A DNA stretch of 44,036 nt from Bacteroidales bacterium. GTDB taxonomy: Bacteria; Bacteroidota; Bacteroidia; Bacteroidales; P3. Both the position numbers and the translations under genes were made by a program. Under the pieces are notes generated by a model. The model searched no databases and had not been told where the DNA came from. It saw only the letters and a list, made by a program, of their open reading frames with translations. Below, piece after piece: positions 8,092-17,068 of the stretch; the first letter of the stretch is position 1, and the number at the start of each line of letters is the position of its first letter. The stretch is taken from assembly GCA_017646685.1 (NCBI GenBank), contig JAGCLZ010000041.1, positions 1-44,036 on the forward strand, given 5' to 3'.

Positions 8092-9492
8092 ATGGCTTTG
8101 GATCGCTTTGAAAATTATGGTATAAGGTTGAAAGAGTTGGTGTTGAAGTTTGAGTCGATGCTTTCGGAACATCGTGAACAATATTTTGATTCGGATGAAT
8201 TGGAGCATATTATTGATTTCTATATGGAATCTAATGATATAATAATGTTGGAAGAATCATTGAAATATTCAGAAAAGTTGTTTCCGGGAAAAAGTTCTAT
8301 ACAATTGCGAAAAGCACAACTTTATGGTGCAATAGGAAAGGTTGATGAGGCGTTGGTTATACTTAGAGAGTTGGAACGTACAGAGCCCGACAATAGTGAT
8401 GTGATGTTTACACTTGCCATTGTGTGTTCGCAGCTAGGAGAGCATGAACAGTCCATACATTACTACAAAAAATCAATAGACGATAGCACTGATTTGGGAA
8501 TCATATTTGAAAATATTTCGATGGAGTATCAATATATGGGCGATTATGAGCAGGCAATAATATATAGCAAACGTGCATTGAAGGAGAATCCCCAAAATAA
8601 TGATAGTATAATGTCTATATCCTTGTCCTATAAAATGATAGGCAGGGTAGAGGATTGTGTTGATTTTTTTAAAGATTATGTTCAAGAAAACCCTTATTCC
8701 GAGATGGGATGGTTTCATTTGGGTCTTTCGTACGTTACTATCGAATTGTACGAAAAAGGTTTGCAGGCTTTTGACTATGCATTGGCTATAAACGAAAAAT
8801 CATCATTGGTACATCTTGCCAAGGCAAATGCTTATACGATGATGGAAAAATATTCCGAAGCAATATCGGTACTAGTTGAGATGTTGAGTTTTTCAGAAGG
8901 TAAGGAAGTGTTGTTTACGATGATAGGGAATAATTATTTCAAGATGAAAAATTATGAAATAGCTGCTATTTACTTTAAAAAAGCAGCCTATGTTGATCCT
9001 AATTTTGTAGATTCGTGGATACATATTGCCAATTGTTATTTGGCATTGGACGACCGTAATTCGGCTTTGGAATATTTGGAACGAGGATTGGAAAAAAATC
9101 CAAAATCGCAAGATATGATGATTGAAGCTGCCAGGTCTTATATGAGGATGGGAGAGGAAGATATGGTGGTGGAATTGTTTGAAAATTTGTTGAAATATGG
9201 TTACGGCGACGACGAGAGAACATGGATGACCTTTATAGAATTATATATAGAATATGAAGACTATGCCATTGCTTTGGATTTGATAGAGCAGGCCAAAGAC
9301 TATTTCGAAGATCAGTTTGAATTGAATTTACGTAGAGTTTTGTGTTATTTCAAACTCGGAAAGAAGAATGTAGCATGTGACTATTTGCGAGAATATGTAT
9401 TTACTTTCCCGGAAAGTCCGTACGATTGTATTTTGCAGCTATGTCCTGAAATGGCTGGAGATTTGAACATAGTAAATATACTACATGGATAG
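8092..9492 (+). CDS. Tetratricopeptide-repeat protein
   Basis: 466 residues, soluble, no signal peptide. After an N-terminal region of about 60 residues come roughly ten TPR helices pairs, for example SIQLRKAQLYGAIGKVDEAL, DVMFTLAIVCSQLGEHEQSI and SWIHIANCYLALDDRNSALE, with the usual W/L-G/A-Y-A-P pattern spaced by about 34 residues. TPR arrays bind partner proteins and the partner is not evident here. It ends 96 bp before the MurF-Alr gene on the same strand, so the two may be linked. Similar cytoplasmic TPR proteins are common in Bacteroidetes, often beside cell-envelope genes. Confidence 0.88.
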   Translation: MALDRFENYGIRLKELVLKFESMLSEHREQYFDSDELEHIIDFYMESNDIIMLEESLKYSEKLFPGKSSIQLRKAQLYGAIGKVDEALVILRELERTEPDNSDVMFTLAIVCSQLGEHEQSIHYYKKSIDDSTDLGIIFENISMEYQYMGDYEQAIIYSKRALKENPQNNDSIMSISLSYKMIGRVEDCVDFFKDYVQENPYSEMGWFHLGLSYVTIELYEKGLQAFDYALAINEKSSLVHLAKANAYTMMEKYSEAISVLVEMLSFSEGKEVLFTMIGNNYFKMKNYEIAAIYFKKAAYVDPNFVDSWIHIANCYLALDDRNSALEYLERGLEKNPKSQDMMIEAARSYMRMGEEDMVVELFENLLKYGYGDDERTWMTFIELYIEYEDYAIALDLIEQAKDYFEDQFELNLRRVLCYFKLGKKNVACDYLREYVFTFPESPYDCILQLCPEMAGDLNIVNILHG

Positions 9493-9588
9493 ATAGAGTA
9501 CGTTCGGAACTATAAAATAATATATAGTATTATTATGTGGAATTTGTTGAACGTGGTAAGAGTATAAACTATAACATAATTACACGGC

Positions 9589-12093
9589 ATGAAAACTTAT
9601 TTGTCTTCAGATATACAAACTATACTAAAACCAACTAATACCAAGATTGTTGATTGCAGAATGCCGATATCGTTGATATTGACAGATAGTCGTAAACTGA
9701 CCGATCCGCCAGTAACGATTTTTTTTGCAATACAAACCAAGCGTAATTCCGGAGTCAAATATGTAAGTGAGCTATATAAAAAAGGTGTTAGAAATTTTGT
9801 TTTACCAACGGCAGTAGAGCACGACGAGCAGTACGGCTTTAATCGATTGGTCGATGCCAATCTTTTTTATGTAAAAGACACGGTGCGTGCTTTGCAGGTG
9901 TTGGTGTCCAATCATCGTAATAGGTTTGATATGCCGGTGATTGGAATAACGGGTAGCAATGGAAAAACCATAGTTAAGGATTGGATAGTACAACTGCTTA
10001 GTGATGATAGGCAAATAGTCTCAAGTCCTAAGAGTTATAATTCGCAGATAGGGGTGCCACTATCGGTATGGCAGATGGCAGAGGAGCATAATTTAGGAGT
10101 GTTTGAAGCCGGAATATCGGAGGTGGGGGAGATGTCGAACATACAAGAAGTGATAAATCCAACGATAGGTATATTTACCAACATAGGACAGGCCCACGAT
10201 GAAAACTTCATTAATCGTAAACAAAAGATTGCCGAAAAACTTCAATTGTTCAGCCATTGCCAAACATTGATATATTGTACAGATCATGATGATATACATA
10301 GTATGTTGTCTTCGATAGAAGCATTTAGGGATACGATATGCTTTACATGGAGTACAAAACATAAAGAGGCAAAAGTTTTGCTTAAAGAAATAAAATCAGG
10401 TAGCAAGTCTACATTGATGAAAATAGAATACTGTACTGATGAGCAGTGGGTTGAGATTCCTTTTTCGGATAAAGCTTCGATTGAAAATGCAATGCATAGC
10501 ATAACACTTATGCTGTTTTTGGGATATTCGCTTGAGCAAATATCTGCGCGAACCAAAAACCTGACACCTGTGGCTATGCGTTTGGAACTGAACGAAGGTA
10601 TAAACGATTGTTTGCTTATCAACGATGGTTATAGTTTGGATTTAAATTCATTGATTATAGCTTTGGATTTTGTGCAGCAAGAACAACAACACTCCAAAAA
10701 AACATTAATAATGAGCGATATTATACAAACCGGCATTGACGAAGCCGAATTGTATGAGGGAGTGGCTAAACTTATTGAGCAAAAGAATATCACAAAATTT
10801 ATAGGTATAGGAGAGGCTTTGTGTCGTAATAAGGATAAGTTTTCGATGGAATCGTTGTTCTTCAGTACAACGAATGATTTTCTAAAGCACTATGTTTTTT
10901 CCAATTTTCAGAGTGAAACGATATTGCTAAAAGGAGCCAGAATTTTTGAGTTTGAGAGTATTGCAAAGGTTTTGCAGCGCAAATCTCACCAAACTATAAT
11001 GGAGGTAAATCTTGAAGCATTGGTTCGTAATCTGAATTATTTCCGTTCGCGTATCAGCCCCAACACAAAGATAATGGCAATGGTAAAAGCCTTTTCTTAT
11101 GGAGCAGGTAATGTTGAAATTGCCAATACGTTGCAGTTTCATAACGTAGATTATCTTACAGTGGCTTATACTGATGAGGGAGTAGAACTTCGCAAGAGTG
11201 GTATAAATCTCCCTATAATGGTGATGAACCCCGAAGAGGAGAGTTTTGACGATATTATAAAATATAATTTGGAACCTGATATATATAGTTTCAGAATATT
11301 AGATGATTTTGTTCAGACAGCTTCGCTTTATTGTAGAAATGATGAGAGGATACCTATACATATAGAACTTGATACAGGGATGCACCGTTTGGGATTTATG
11401 GAAGATGATATATCTGAATTGGTAGATAGGCTTAAAGATGCTAAAGCTATAGAGGTTAAATCCTTTTTTTCGCATCTTGCTTGTAGCGAAGATTCCGAAA
11501 TGGATCACTTTACTCGTAGTCAGATAGAAAAGTTTAGAAAGTGGAGCACATCGCTTAAAGATCAACTAGGACGAAAAGATGTGTTGTGCCATATACTTAA
11601 CTCGTCGGGGATAGTTCGTTTTCCGGAGGACGAGATGGATATGGTGCGATTGGGAATAGGTTTGTATGGTATTGCTCCGGATCCGGAAATACAAAAGCAA
11701 CTGACATTAATAAGTAAGTTGAAAACCAAAATATCGCAAATAAAGTCCATACCTCAAGGTGATAGTGTTGGTTATAATTGTAAATGGATTGCCGAGAGGG
11801 ATTCTCGGATTGCCATCATACCTATAGGTTATGCTGATGGATTGGATAGAAAATTGGGTAATGAAGTAGGAAAAGTGCTAGTGAATGGCAAGGTTGCTCC
11901 TATAATAGGTAGGATATGTATGGATATGAGTTTTGTTGATGTTACAGACATTGAATGTAAGGAAACTGACGAAGTAGTAATTTTTGGCGATTCAGATTTG
12001 TTACATCAGATGGCTGATTCGATAGGAACTATATCTTATGAAATATTGACATCAGTATCCCAAAGGGTAAAAAGAGTTTATTTTTGGGAGTAA
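9589..12093 (+). CDS. alr: Bifunctional MurF-like D-Ala-D-Ala ligase / alanine racemase
   Basis: 834 residues in two enzymes. Residues 1 to about 460 are a Mur ligase of the MurF type, which adds D-Ala-D-Ala to UDP-MurNAc-tripeptide. The ATP loop GITGSNGKT lies at 119-127, and FEAGISEVGEM and NIGQAH follow. Residues from about 465 are alanine racemase, which makes the D-alanine. The PLP lysine is K500 in MAMVKAFSYG, the catalytic tyrosine is Y729 in SVGYNCKW, and MVRLGIGLYGIAP is also typical. This fusion is characteristic of Bacteroidetes. It supplies consecutive steps of peptidoglycan precursor synthesis in the cytoplasm. Confidence 0.95.
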   Translation: MKTYLSSDIQTILKPTNTKIVDCRMPISLILTDSRKLTDPPVTIFFAIQTKRNSGVKYVSELYKKGVRNFVLPTAVEHDEQYGFNRLVDANLFYVKDTVRALQVLVSNHRNRFDMPVIGITGSNGKTIVKDWIVQLLSDDRQIVSSPKSYNSQIGVPLSVWQMAEEHNLGVFEAGISEVGEMSNIQEVINPTIGIFTNIGQAHDENFINRKQKIAEKLQLFSHCQTLIYCTDHDDIHSMLSSIEAFRDTICFTWSTKHKEAKVLLKEIKSGSKSTLMKIEYCTDEQWVEIPFSDKASIENAMHSITLMLFLGYSLEQISARTKNLTPVAMRLELNEGINDCLLINDGYSLDLNSLIIALDFVQQEQQHSKKTLIMSDIIQTGIDEAELYEGVAKLIEQKNITKFIGIGEALCRNKDKFSMESLFFSTTNDFLKHYVFSNFQSETILLKGARIFEFESIAKVLQRKSHQTIMEVNLEALVRNLNYFRSRISPNTKIMAMVKAFSYGAGNVEIANTLQFHNVDYLTVAYTDEGVELRKSGINLPIMVMNPEEESFDDIIKYNLEPDIYSFRILDDFVQTASLYCRNDERIPIHIELDTGMHRLGFMEDDISELVDRLKDAKAIEVKSFFSHLACSEDSEMDHFTRSQIEKFRKWSTSLKDQLGRKDVLCHILNSSGIVRFPEDEMDMVRLGIGLYGIAPDPEIQKQLTLISKLKTKISQIKSIPQGDSVGYNCKWIAERDSRIAIIPIGYADGLDRKLGNEVGKVLVNGKVAPIIGRICMDMSFVDVTDIECKETDEVVIFGDSDLLHQMADSIGTISYEILTSVSQRVKRVYFWE

Positions 12094-12221
12094 AAAACAA
12101 CTTTGTTTTTGATACATATTTCGATATTTTATTTCTAAAAATACTAGAATTTCTGTCAATAATGTTTGTTTTATTGGTAAAATACGATTCATAAGAAAGA
12201 AAAACTAATTATTTCTTTCTT
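12094..12221 (+). terminator. Weak AT-rich hairpins after murF-alr
   Basis: Two A/T hairpins follow the stop codon: AAAAACAA against TTGTTTTT right after the gene, and AAGAAAGAAA (12193-12202) against TTTCTTTCTT (12212-12221). They may end transcription, but both are low in GC. The 12094-12436 gap otherwise holds the promoter and structured leader of the next gene. Confidence 0.35.
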
Positions 12222-12270
12222 TGTAAATCAGTATGATATAGAATAATTCAAAAATATTTTCTCAAAAGTT

Positions 12271-12300
12271 TTTGTATGATAAAAAAAAATCGTATTTTTG
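12271..12300 (+). promoter_or_regulatory. Promoter of the oxygen-defence operon
   Basis: TTTG at 12271-12274 and TATTTTTG at 12293-12300 are separated by 18 bp, close to the Bacteroidetes -33/-7 layout. Transcription should start near 12307, leaving a leader of about 130 nt before fprA. No obvious PerR box was identified by eye. Confidence 0.75.
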
Positions 12301-12327
12301 CATTCGAAAACAAGAATGTAATAATTA

Positions 12328-12384
12328 CAACTTTGTAGGTTTCTAGAGGTTATGTTTGCAAAATTGCAAACACCTCCAAAGTTG
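12328..12384 (+). promoter_or_regulatory. Structured 5' leader element upstream of fprA
   Basis: Three nested complementary blocks form one interrupted hairpin: CAACTTTG (12328-12335) with CAAAGTTG (12377-12384), GAGGT (12346-12350) with ACCTC (12372-12376), and GTTTGCA (12354-12360) with TGCAAAC (12365-12371) around a 4-nt loop. An internal loop of 10 nt (12336-12345) lies only on the 5' side. No terminator run follows. It could be a cis-acting RNA element or an mRNA-stabilising hairpin. I do not recognise it as a named riboswitch. Confidence 0.6.
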
Positions 12385-12436
12385 ATGAACAAAAACTAAA
12401 ACAAAAATATTATATACTAAATAAAAATATAGAGAG

Positions 12437-13654
12437 ATGCATAACACAAGAAAAATATCAAGAGATTATTACTGGGTAGGAGCAAGTGATCGTAGATTGG
12501 AATTGTTTGAGAATGTAATGCCAATAACCAAAGGCGTTTCTTACAACTCGTATTTGTTGATGGACGAAAAAACAGTATTGTTAGATACTGCTGATTCATC
12601 TGTAAGTCGTCAGTTTTTGGAAAATGTACAGTATGTGTTGAATGGTAGAGTTTTGGATTATTTGATAGTAAACCACATGGAACCCGACCATTGCTCTATT
12701 ATAGAAGATATTGTTCTTCGTTATCCGAATTTGAAGATAATAGGAAATGCCAAAACGTTACAAATGATCAACCAATTTTTTGACTTTGATGTTGATAGCC
12801 GTTTTGAGGCAGTAAAAGAAGGTGATACTTTTTCTACCGGTAGTCATACTTTGCAGTTTGTGATGGCACCGATGGTACATTGGCCGGAAGCTATGTTTAC
12901 ATACGATATCGAAGAGAAGATACTTTTTTCGGCCGATGCTTTTGGAACTTTTGGAGCATTGAATGGCAACATATTCAACGACGAAATAAACTTTGAGAAA
13001 GATTGGCTAGACGAGGCTCGCCGCTATTATACCAATATAGTGGGAAAATACGGCAATCCGGTACAAGCAGCTCTTAAGAAAGCCGGTACTATAGATATAC
13101 AAATGATATGCCCGCTTCACGGACCTATATGGCGCAACAATTTGGGCTACATATTAGATAAGTACGTGAAATGGAGTACCTACGAGCCGGAAGATAAAGC
13201 CGTTATGCTGGTATATGGTTCGATGTATGGCAATACAGAGACAGCTGTTAACGTGTTGGCAACCAAGTTGGCCGAAGCCGGTGTGAAGAACATTGTAACA
13301 TATAGTGTGTCCAACACTCATGTTTCCCATCTTATAGCCGAGGCTTTCCGTTGCAGCCACATTGTGTTGGCAGCTCCAACCTATAATTCCGGATTGTTTA
13401 CACCAATGGAAAATTTCCTAATGGATCTTAAAGCTCACGGACTTCAAAAGCGTACTTTCGCTTTCATTGAAAATGGTACATGGGCACCAACAGCGGCATG
13501 CCAAATGATGTCGATAGTAGGAGAGATGAAGGATTCCAGAATAATAGACGAAACTCTTACGTTGCGTTCGAGTATGAAGGAATCGCAAATAGAACAATTG
13601 GAACTGTTGGCCAACGATTTGGCAGCCGAACTAAACGCTTCCAACCTAAGATGA
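12437..13654 (+). CDS. fprA: A-type flavoprotein (flavodiiron protein)
   Basis: 405 residues. The N-terminal metallo-beta-lactamase-like domain carries a complete diiron site: H80, E82 and D84 in NHMEPDHC, H148 in MVHWPE, D167 in SADAFG, and H228 in CPLHGP. The C-terminal flavodoxin domain begins near residue 255 with the FMN loop YGSMYGNTE. Flavodiiron proteins reduce O2 to water, or NO to N2O, without releasing reactive products. They take electrons from rubredoxin. Here the next gene, 24 bp downstream, encodes a rubredoxin reductase-rubredoxin fusion, as in Moorella. Substrate preference cannot be read from the sequence, but the surrounding peroxide-defence genes favour O2. Confidence 0.94.
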   Translation: MHNTRKISRDYYWVGASDRRLELFENVMPITKGVSYNSYLLMDEKTVLLDTADSSVSRQFLENVQYVLNGRVLDYLIVNHMEPDHCSIIEDIVLRYPNLKIIGNAKTLQMINQFFDFDVDSRFEAVKEGDTFSTGSHTLQFVMAPMVHWPEAMFTYDIEEKILFSADAFGTFGALNGNIFNDEINFEKDWLDEARRYYTNIVGKYGNPVQAALKKAGTIDIQMICPLHGPIWRNNLGYILDKYVKWSTYEPEDKAVMLVYGSMYGNTETAVNVLATKLAEAGVKNIVTYSVSNTHVSHLIAEAFRCSHIVLAAPTYNSGLFTPMENFLMDLKAHGLQKRTFAFIENGTWAPTAACQMMSIVGEMKDSRIIDETLTLRSSMKESQIEQLELLANDLAAELNASNLR

Positions 13655-13678
13655 ATAACCGAAAACAACAATAAAGAT

Positions 13679-14290
13679 ATGAACGCAGGAGCATTGGAAA
13701 AAATAGAATATGGCATGTTTGTTCTCTCGGCAAACGAGGCCGGAAGGGACAACGCATGTATCATCAACGTGGTGGCACAAGTTACGGACGAGCCTAAGCA
13801 GATAGCCTTTACCGTAAATAAACACAACCTTACTCATGATATGGTTGACGCCACAGGACGCTTTGTGATAAGCATATTGTCGGACACAGCAAACCTAGAC
13901 CTTATAAAGCACTTCGGGTTTCAAAGCGGACGAGATGCAAACAAGTTTGAATCCTATACCAATGCTGCTCGTGCCAACAATGGTATATATTATATCACCG
14001 AAAGCACCAATGCTTATATTGCAGGCGAGGTGTCGGCCAAGGTGGATCTAGGAACTCATACCTTGTTTGTGGCCAAGGTGGTAGAAGAGAAAGTGCTGTC
14101 GGAAGCCAAGTCGCTCACCTACGAATACTACCACGAAAATATAAAACCAAAAAAAGCTTCGGATGTTAAACATGGATGGGTATGTAAGATATGCGGATAT
14201 GTCTATGAAGGTGAGGAGATTCCTGCCGACTTTATATGCCCATGGTGCAAACACGGAGTGGCCGACTTCGAAAAAATAGAAATCAAATAG
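13679..14290 (+). CDS. hrb: High-molecular-weight rubredoxin (flavin reductase-rubredoxin fusion)
   Basis: 203 residues. Residues 1 to about 150 form an FMN-binding split-barrel domain of the flavin reductase type. Residues 166-203 are a short rubredoxin domain with iron ligands C169, C172, C187 and C190. The rubredoxin is shortened by deletion of the usual middle loop. In Moorella the equivalent protein (Hrb) takes electrons from NAD(P)H and passes them to the flavodiiron protein encoded next to it. The gene order here is the same, so Hrb is the probable electron donor to FprA. Confidence 0.9.
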   Translation: MNAGALEKIEYGMFVLSANEAGRDNACIINVVAQVTDEPKQIAFTVNKHNLTHDMVDATGRFVISILSDTANLDLIKHFGFQSGRDANKFESYTNAARANNGIYYITESTNAYIAGEVSAKVDLGTHTLFVAKVVEEKVLSEAKSLTYEYYHENIKPKKASDVKHGWVCKICGYVYEGEEIPADFICPWCKHGVADFEKIEIK

Positions 14291-14323
14291 TATTAACGAT
14301 AATAATAAGAAAGGAAAAATAAT

Positions 14324-14863
14324 ATGGAACTTAAAGGATCAAAAACCGAAATGAATTTGAGAGCTGCTTTTGCAGGTGAATCACAAGCACATACAAAATA
14401 CCAATACTATGCTTCGAAAGCTAAGAAAGACGGTTTTGTACAGATAGGAAACCTATTTGAAGAAACTGCTCGCAACGAAAAAGAACACGCCAAAATTTGG
14501 TTTAAACTTTTGCACGACGGTGCCGTTCCCGAAACAATGGAAAACCTTAAGGACGCTGCCGCAGGCGAAAACTACGAGTGGACAGATATGTATGCCAATT
14601 TTGCAAAAGAAGCTCGCGAAGAAGGATTTACAAAAATAGCTACCTTGTTTGAAATGGTGGCAAAGATAGAAAAAGAACACGAAGAACGCTATCGCAAGTT
14701 GCTGGCCAACATAGAAGGCGACCTCGTATTCTCAAAAGAAAACGATGTGATTTGGCAATGCGAAAACTGCGGCCACATAGTAGTAGGAAAGAAAGCTCCT
14801 AAGCTATGCCCCGTATGCGAACATCCGCAATCGTATTTCCAAGTAAGAGCTGAAAATTATTAA
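14324..14863 (+). CDS. rbr: Rubrerythrin
   Basis: 179 residues. An N-terminal ferritin-like four-helix bundle carries the diiron ligands, with E19 in FAGES and two ExxH sites (E52-H55 and E116-H119). A C-terminal rubredoxin-like domain has C146, C149, C162 and C165. Rubrerythrin reduces hydrogen peroxide to water in the cytoplasm of anaerobes, using electrons passed through its own FeCys4 site. It lies 33 bp after hrb and 28 bp before the ferritin gene, and is probably in the same operon. Confidence 0.95.
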   Translation: MELKGSKTEMNLRAAFAGESQAHTKYQYYASKAKKDGFVQIGNLFEETARNEKEHAKIWFKLLHDGAVPETMENLKDAAAGENYEWTDMYANFAKEAREEGFTKIATLFEMVAKIEKEHEERYRKLLANIEGDLVFSKENDVIWQCENCGHIVVGKKAPKLCPVCEHPQSYFQVRAENY

Positions 14864-14877
14864 TCAATAAAATATAA

Positions 14878-14883
14878 AGGAGG
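14878..14883 (+). promoter_or_regulatory. Strong Shine-Dalgarno site for ferritin
   Basis: AGGAGG lies 8 nt before the ATG at 14892. Bacteroidetes mRNAs usually lack such sites, so this full match stands out. The same motif precedes only two other genes here (18743 and 34474). Confidence 0.7.
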
Positions 14884-14891
14884 AACTGATA

Positions 14892-15407
14892 ATGTTTGAT
14901 AAGAATGTTTCAAGATTGTTGAACGAACAAATAAACAACGAATTTTACTCGGCATACCTTTATCTGGATTTTGCCAACTACTTTGAAGAAAAAGGTTTGG
15001 ATGGATTTGCCAACTGGTATAAAATACAAGCTCAGGAAGAGCGCGACCACGCAATGCTTTTCTACCAATTCTTGCAAAACAATAGCGAGAAGGTAACTCT
15101 CGAAGCTATAGGCAAGCCTGATAAGGTGTTTACTTGCGATATGGATGTGCTGAAAGCAGGATTGGCTCATGAGCAACTTGTTACATCAATGATAAACAAT
15201 ATATATGCTGCTGCTTACGAGGTGAAGGATTTCCGTACAATGCAATTCCTTGACTGGTTCATTAAAGAGCAGGGCGAAGAAGAAACAAATGCCACCAACT
15301 TGATTACCAAAATGGAACTTTTTGGTTCCGATCCAAAAGGTTTATACATGCTGAATCAAGAATTAGCAGCACGTGTGTACTCAGCCCCATCGCTCGTATT
15401 GGACTAA
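14892..15407 (+). CDS. ftnA: Non-haem ferritin
   Basis: 171 residues, the usual length of bacterial ferritin. The four-helix bundle has E17 in NNEFYSAYLYL, the EERDHA site (E48 to H53), and the QGEEE segment near residue 127-131 that supplies the other ferroxidase ligands. It oxidises and stores iron as a mineral core in 24-mer shells. This keeps Fe(II) away from peroxide, which fits its place between rubrerythrin and a PerR-like regulator. The gene has an unusually strong ribosome binding site. Confidence 0.94.
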   Translation: MFDKNVSRLLNEQINNEFYSAYLYLDFANYFEEKGLDGFANWYKIQAQEERDHAMLFYQFLQNNSEKVTLEAIGKPDKVFTCDMDVLKAGLAHEQLVTSMINNIYAAAYEVKDFRTMQFLDWFIKEQGEEETNATNLITKMELFGSDPKGLYMLNQELAARVYSAPSLVLD

Positions 15408-15424
15408 CGTAAAATCCTACAACG

Positions 15425-15853
15425 ATGAACCATGCAAGACAATATCTGATAGACAACGGGATAAAACCGTCGGTGCAGAGAATTGCGATAATGAAATACC
15501 TTTTCGAACATCGCACCCACCCAACCGTCGATGATATATTCCACGATTTGCACGATGCAATACCCACACTGTCGAGGACTACGGTTTACAACACCCTGAA
15601 ACTCTTTGCCGAAAAGGGTGCTATATTAAGCCTTACTATCGACGAGAAGAAGGTGCGCTTTGACGGTTACAAGCAAAGACACGCCCACTTCCGCTGCCTC
15701 GAGTGCGACGAAGTGTTCGACATCTCCCTCGACCGCGATGTGGAATTTCCTCAGGAAGATGGATTGAGAGGCTTCAAAGCCGTGGAAACTCATGTCTACC
15801 ACAGAGGATATTGTGCTGAATGTGCAAAGAAAAAGAATTTTAATAACAACTAA
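15425..15853 (+). CDS. perR: Fur-family regulator, PerR type
   Basis: 142 residues. An N-terminal winged helix contains [14 protein letters not shown], the recognition helix of the Fur family. The regulatory metal site reads H32, D80, H86, H88 and D99, exactly five less than the numbering of Bacillus PerR ligands (37, 85, 91, 93, 104). The aspartate at position 80 is the residue that favours PerR over Fur. Structural zinc ligands are C91, C94, C130 and C133. PerR senses peroxide by iron-catalysed histidine oxidation and then releases DNA. It probably controls this operon, 17 bp downstream of the ferritin gene. Confidence 0.88.
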   Translation: MNHARQYLIDNGIKPSVQRIAIMKYLFEHRTHPTVDDIFHDLHDAIPTLSRTTVYNTLKLFAEKGAILSLTIDEKKVRFDGYKQRHAHFRCLECDEVFDISLDRDVEFPQEDGLRGFKAVETHVYHRGYCAECAKKKNFNNN

Positions 15854-15866
15854 ATACTACGAGAAT

Positions 15867-16028
15867 ATGAAAAAATATGTTTGTGAAGTATGCGGATACG
15901 TGTACGACGAAGCTGCCGGCGACCCTGATAATGGTATAGCTGCCGGAACAAAATGGGAAGATCTTCCTGCTGACTATCAATGCCCCCTTTGCGGAGTAGG
16001 TAAGGACGAGTTTGCCGAAGAAAAATAA
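15867..16028 (+). CDS. rub: Rubredoxin
   Basis: A 53-residue FeCys4 electron carrier. The frame is open further upstream, but the ATG at 15867 gives the canonical start [14 protein letters not shown]. Ligands are C6, C9, C39 and C42 (CEVCGY and CPLCGVGK), and the [18 protein letters not shown] segment is intact. It should shuttle electrons to the rubrerythrins and perhaps FprA in this cluster. It starts 13 bp after the perR stop. Confidence 0.95.
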   Translation: MKKYVCEVCGYVYDEAAGDPDNGIAAGTKWEDLPADYQCPLCGVGKDEFAEEK

Positions 16029-16050
16029 TTAAATGAATAGTATCCGGATT

Positions 16051-16088
16051 CGGTGGGAGTAGGACCCAAGCCGGCCTTGCGACCACCG
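16051..16088 (+). other. Intercistronic hairpin between rubredoxin and winged-helix genes
   Basis: CGGTGG (16051-16056) pairs with CCACCG (16083-16088) around a GC-rich loop of 26 nt. No T-tract follows, so it is more likely an RNA processing or stability element than a terminator. Confidence 0.4.
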
Positions 16089-16111
16089 ATTCTTTAAACA
16101 ACCTCAAGATT

Positions 16112-16285
16112 ATGAAAGAAAAGGTTTTAGAAACAATGAAAGCTGCCGGCAAGCCAATGAGCGCCGGCGAAGTAGAGAAAGCTTTGCAGGCCGACAGAAA
16201 AGAGATAGATAAAGCATTCAAGGCTTTGAAGGAAGAAGGTAAAATAGTATCGCCGGTGCGTTGCAAATGGGAACCGGCCCAATAA
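16112..16285 (+). CDS. Small winged-helix DNA-binding protein
   Basis: A 57-residue protein beginning MKEKVLETMKAAGKPMSAGE and ending CKWEPAQ. The pattern of helix, turn (GKPMSAGEVEKAL), helix (RKEIDKAFKALKEEG) and short wing (KIVSPVRCKWEP) is that of a minimal winged helix-turn-helix. I know similar tiny proteins beside rubredoxin or rubrerythrin genes in Bacteroidetes, usually annotated only as transcriptional regulators. It lies 83 bp after rubredoxin and 44 bp before the reverse rubrerythrin gene. It may bind DNA in the same redox circuit; its ligand and target are unknown. Confidence 0.75.
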   Translation: MKEKVLETMKAAGKPMSAGEVEKALQADRKEIDKAFKALKEEGKIVSPVRCKWEPAQ

Positions 16286-16329
16286 ATAAAATAATTAAAC
16301 TAATAACAAACAATTAAATACTTAACACA

Positions 16330-16872
16330 ATGAGATACAGTTGTCCTATATGCGGATATGTTCATGAAGGAACTCCCGCACCAGAAATTTGCCCACAATG
16401 CAAACAAAAAGTTACTTGGAAAGAATTTGACGAAAACGCCGCCCTTACTTTCGTTACCGAACACGAAATAGGAATAGCTAAAGGAACAGGCGAAGAAATG
16501 ATAAAAGACCTTAACGCTCATTTTATGGGCGAAGCCACAGAAGTAGGTATGTATTTGGCCATGAGCCGCCAAGCAGACCGCGAAGGTTATCCCGAAATAG
16601 CTGAAGCCTTCAAACGCTACGCTTGGGAAGAAGCCGAACACTGTGCAAAATTTGCCGAACTGTTGGGCGAATGTGTTTGGGATACCAAAACCAATCTTGA
16701 GAAACGTATGAATGCCGAAGCCGGTGCTTGCGAAGACAAGATGCGTATTGCTCGCATTGCAAAAGAACGCAACCTCGATGCCATCCACGACACCGTTCAT
16801 GAAATGGCTAAGGACGAAGCTCGTCATGGTAAAGGTTTCGAAGGTTTGTACAACCGATATTTTAAGAAATAA
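16330..16872 (+). CDS. Reverse rubrerythrin (rubredoxin domain at the N-terminus)
   Basis: 180 residues. Unlike classical rubrerythrin, the rubredoxin domain comes first (C5, C8, C21, C24), followed by a ferritin-like diiron domain with ExxH sites at E101-H104 and E163-H166. Clostridial proteins with this order are NADH- or rubredoxin-dependent peroxidases strongly induced by oxygen. It is the last gene of the defence cluster and is followed by a good terminator, so the operon probably runs from 12437 to 16872. Confidence 0.92.
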   Translation: MRYSCPICGYVHEGTPAPEICPQCKQKVTWKEFDENAALTFVTEHEIGIAKGTGEEMIKDLNAHFMGEATEVGMYLAMSRQADREGYPEIAEAFKRYAWEEAEHCAKFAELLGECVWDTKTNLEKRMNAEAGACEDKMRIARIAKERNLDAIHDTVHEMAKDEARHGKGFEGLYNRYFKK

Positions 16873-16896
16873 CATCCTTTTTAAATTATACACAGA

Positions 16897-16931
16897 GGGA
16901 AGTGGCCGAAAGGTCGCTTCCCATTTTTTTT
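16897..16931 (+). terminator. Rho-independent terminator of the oxygen-defence operon
   Basis: GGGAAGTGGCC (16897-16907) pairs with GGTCGCTTCCC (16912-16922) around a GAAA tetraloop. A run of eight T follows at 16924-16931. It starts 25 bp after the reverse rubrerythrin stop. Confidence 0.92.
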
Positions 16932-17068
16932 GTGCCTACACCATATAATATATATCTACATACCATAAAAATTATATACATTTGGCCGAAAAAAGACCGC
17001 AGTAAACCCCGAAAACTGTTTTAAAATGGTTTCAAATCAATCTGTTATCACTTTTAAGAAAAAAAACT

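Noticed and set aside
7845..8111. 88-residue open frame upstream of the TPR gene
   Set aside because: It runs through the promoter box at 8041-8048 into the start of the TPR gene and encodes low-complexity, cysteine- and lysine-rich sequence.
16300..16893. 197-residue open frame antisense to reverse rubrerythrin
   Set aside because: It is entirely opposite a certain gene and rich in Phe, Cys and His, as expected of a shadow frame.
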